Below the pieces are notes generated by a model. That model worked only from the letters and a program-made list of their open reading frames with translations. It searched no databases and was not told the DNA's origin. Source: an uncultured Paraglaciecola sp. (GTDB lineage: Bacteria; Pseudomonadota; Gammaproteobacteria; Enterobacterales; Alteromonadaceae). Taken from it: a stretch of 7,767 nucleotides of DNA. The number at the start of each line of letters is the position of its first letter. Position 1 is the first letter of the stretch. The stretch spans positions 1 through 7,767 of the forward strand of contig CAJQKX010000686.1 of assembly GCA_905479025.1 (NCBI GenBank). Reading direction: 5' to 3'. Made by a program: the position numbers and the translations under genes. Positions 6,274 through 7,767 of this stretch are shown here, in pieces.

Positions 6274-6606
6274 TTGAATCCAATCGCTTTTTATAAATGT
6301 TTATCTGAAGACACACGTTTGAAGTGTTTGTTATTGATCACCCTCAAAGGTGAGTTGTGTGTGTGTGATTTAATCATTGCACTGCAGTTGAGTCAGCCCA
6401 AGGTATCCCGGCATTTAGCTGAATTGAGAAAATGTGGGATTTTATTAGATAACAGACGTGGAAAGTGGGTGTTTTATCAACTCGATCAATCCTTGCCTAA
6501 ATGGGCACTTGAGGTGTTAGCACTTACCTCACAAGAAAACCAAGTCTACTTAAATGATTGTTTACATAACTTAGATGCAGCCAAGCCATTCGATAACTGC
6601 TGTTAA
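6274..6606 (+). CDS. arsR: ArsR-family arsenite-responsive repressor
   Basis: This winged-helix DNA-binding dimer should repress the ars operon and let go when As(III) binds. The metal site ELCVCDL holds the classic Cys-Val-Cys pair at the start of the DNA-binding helices (Cys29 and Cys31 from this start). The recognition helix follows as QLSQPKVSRHLAELRKCGIL, then the wing DNRRGKWVFYQL. The third cysteine of the E. coli ArsR site (CVCDLC) is replaced by Ile. An FDNCC tail ends the protein. No ATG is available. TTG at 6274 gives the family-typical N-terminus MNPIAFYKCLSEDTRLKCL and a leader of about 26 bases. TTG at 6259 would add five residues (MGTTS) but leave only about 11 bases of leader. 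Neither has a strong Shine-Dalgarno, so expression is probably low. It is first in an operon with arsC, 28 bases away. Confidence 0.93.
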   Translation: MNPIAFYKCLSEDTRLKCLLLITLKGELCVCDLIIALQLSQPKVSRHLAELRKCGILLDNRRGKWVFYQLDQSLPKWALEVLALTSQENQVYLNDCLHNLDAAKPFDNCC

Positions 6607-6634
6607 CCCTATTACACCCATGGAAAGAATTTAA

Positions 6635-7126
6635 ATGAAAGTTTTATATATTTGTACCCATAATCGTTGCCGCAGTATTTTGTCGGAAGCGATTACTAAC
6701 CAATTTTCTGATGGCAAAGTAGGAAAAAAAGTAGGATCAATAGTTGCCAAAAGTGCGGGTAGTCAACCTGCAGGTGAAGTGCATCCATTGTCGATTAAAT
6801 ACTTGCAAGAAGCGGGTATTTCTACAGATGGCTTACAAAGCCAATCCTGGGATGATTTTGAACACTTTGCGCCTGATTTAGTGGTGACTGTGTGTGATTC
6901 TGCTGCCGGTGAAACTTGCCCAGTGTGGTTTGGCAAAAGCCTTAAAGTACATTGGGGTTTAGCCGATCCATCTAAGTTACAAGGCTCTGAAGTAGAAATT
7001 TCCGAGGCCTTTAGAGCAACCATCGAACAAATTAAACAACGAGTAGAACAACTGGTTAACCTCGATGTGGATGTAAAAGATAAGGTCGCTTTAAAAGCTG
7101 CGCTTGCTAATTTAGGTGCAGTTTAA
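6635..7126 (+). CDS. arsC: Arsenate reductase, thioredoxin-coupled (LMW-PTP fold)
   Basis: This cytosolic enzyme reduces arsenate to arsenite. The 163-aa product starts with the low-molecular-weight phosphatase P-loop CTHNRCRS (Cys7 nucleophile, Arg13, Ser14). It has the redox pair in [11 protein letters not shown] (Cys87 and Cys95), equivalent to Cys82 and Cys89 of Staphylococcus aureus ArsC though one residue further apart. HWGLADPSK follows, with the likely general acid Asp111. This marks the thioredoxin-recycled class, not the glutaredoxin-dependent E. coli type. Cys12 is an extra cysteine in the loop. The length exceeds the 131-aa S. aureus enzyme, partly through an insert after residue 26 and a C-terminal helix (about 142-163). 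The ATG is preceded by GGAAAG at 6622-6627. The stop overlaps the arsH start by one base (TAATG), indicating coupling. Confidence 0.95.
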   Translation: MKVLYICTHNRCRSILSEAITNQFSDGKVGKKVGSIVAKSAGSQPAGEVHPLSIKYLQEAGISTDGLQSQSWDDFEHFAPDLVVTVCDSAAGETCPVWFGKSLKVHWGLADPSKLQGSEVEISEAFRATIEQIKQRVEQLVNLDVDVKDKVALKAALANLGAV

Positions 7127-7767
7127 TGCCTCATTCTAATGGGATGATACCAAACCTTGATTTCACCCAATTTCAGTCTCCCAGAGCCGCAAATTTCGTC
7201 AAAACAAGCTCTGAACATAAACCCAAAATACTGTTGCTGTATGGTTCATTGCGAACACGGTCGTTTAGTCGACTGGTGGTAGAAGAGTCAGCCCGTTTGT
7301 TAGATGCCATGGGAGCCGAAACACGGATTTTTGACCCTACTGGTTTACCTTTGCCCGATGGCGCCGAAGCAACACATGTAAAAGTAGTGGAGCTGCGTGA
7401 ACTGATGATGTGGTCTGAGGGCCAAGTATGGTGTTCTCCTGAGCGTCATGGCGCAATGACAGGTATTATGAAAAGCCAGATTGATTGGGTGCCGCTGAAT
7501 ATAGGGGGTGTCAGGCCTACTCAAGGAAAAACCCTAGCGGTCATGCAGGTTTCTGGAGGTTCCCAGTCATTTAACGCGGTTAACCAAATGCGTATCTTAG
7601 GCCGTTGGATGCGAATGTTGACTATTCCTAATCAATCGTCTGTCGCTAAGGCTTTTATGGAGTTTGACGACAACGACAGAATGAAAGCGTCCCCTTATTA
7701 CCATCGCATTGTTGATGTGTTGGAAGAGCTGATGAAATTTACCTTACTCACCAGAGATAACAGCGAT
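7126..7767 (+). CDS. arsH: ArsH, NADPH-dependent FMN reductase, 3' partial
   Basis: ArsH is a flavodoxin-like FMN enzyme using NADPH. Family members oxidise trivalent organoarsenicals or reduce azo dyes, quinones and metals, and raise arsenic tolerance. The visible 214 residues start at the ATG overlapping the arsC stop. They include the FMN phosphate-binding loop [15 protein letters not shown] (36-50), [11 protein letters not shown] (67-77), [18 protein letters not shown] (96-113), [20 protein letters not shown] (130-149) and [11 protein letters not shown] (167-177). The reading frame is open to the window end at LLTRDNSD. ArsH proteins usually run to about 230-240 aa, so roughly 20-30 residues are missing. 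An alternative ATG at 7144 would drop six residues. Translational coupling to arsC and co-transcription from the arsR promoter are likely. Confidence 0.95.
   Translation, partial: MPHSNGMIPNLDFTQFQSPRAANFVKTSSEHKPKILLLYGSLRTRSFSRLVVEESARLLDAMGAETRIFDPTGLPLPDGAEATHVKVVELRELMMWSEGQVWCSPERHGAMTGIMKSQIDWVPLNIGGVRPTQGKTLAVMQVSGGSQSFNAVNQMRILGRWMRMLTIPNQSSVAKAFMEFDDNDRMKASPYYHRIVDVLEELMKFTLLTRDNSD

Noticed and set aside
6763..7023. Minus-strand ORF of 86 codons
   Set aside because: Antisense shadow of arsC.

Overview
The window looks like chromosome of a marine gammaproteobacterium, probably of the order Alteromonadales. This is inferred from moderately AT-rich DNA and from close relatives of the enterobacterial proteins YacL (UPF0231), YgjP and Gnd in one neighbourhood. 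The exact genus cannot be read from the sequence alone.

Layout. Positions 1-1803 (minus) hold most of a PAS-PAS-GGDEF-EAL cyclic-di-GMP signalling gene. It runs off the left edge and is broken by a one-base frameshift near 1476-1480. A doubtful 95-codon ORF lies just upstream and overlaps its start as ATGA. Positions 2166-3337 are gene-poor: a possible signal-peptide remnant, a near-perfect hairpin, and little else. Positions 3338-4801 (plus) encode 6-phosphogluconate dehydrogenase (gnd), followed by a strong intrinsic terminator. Positions 4854-5145 carry a two-level inverted repeat that looks like a dispersed intergenic element, a second inverted repeat and a consensus DnaA box. On the minus strand follow yacL (5146-5532) and the zinc metallopeptidase-like gene ygjP (5626-6144). 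yacL has its own -10 element and a second DnaA-box-like sequence in its -35 region.

From 6214 to the right edge lies an arsenic-resistance operon on the plus strand: a promoter with an overlapping CATATG-type operator, arsR, arsC (thioredoxin-type arsenate reductase) and arsH (NADPH-dependent FMN reductase, cut by the window end). ArsR should repress the promoter until arsenite binds its cysteine pair. ArsC reduces arsenate to arsenite. ArsH is known to act on organoarsenicals or in redox defence. No arsenite exporter gene (arsB or acr3) is visible; it may lie beyond 7767.

No wholly new system is evident. The items most worth a second look are the structured repeat at 4914-4982, a 21-nt near-identity between that repeat's edge and the ygjP coding sequence, the DnaA boxes around yacL, the symmetrical ars operator, and the frameshifted cyclic-di-GMP gene.
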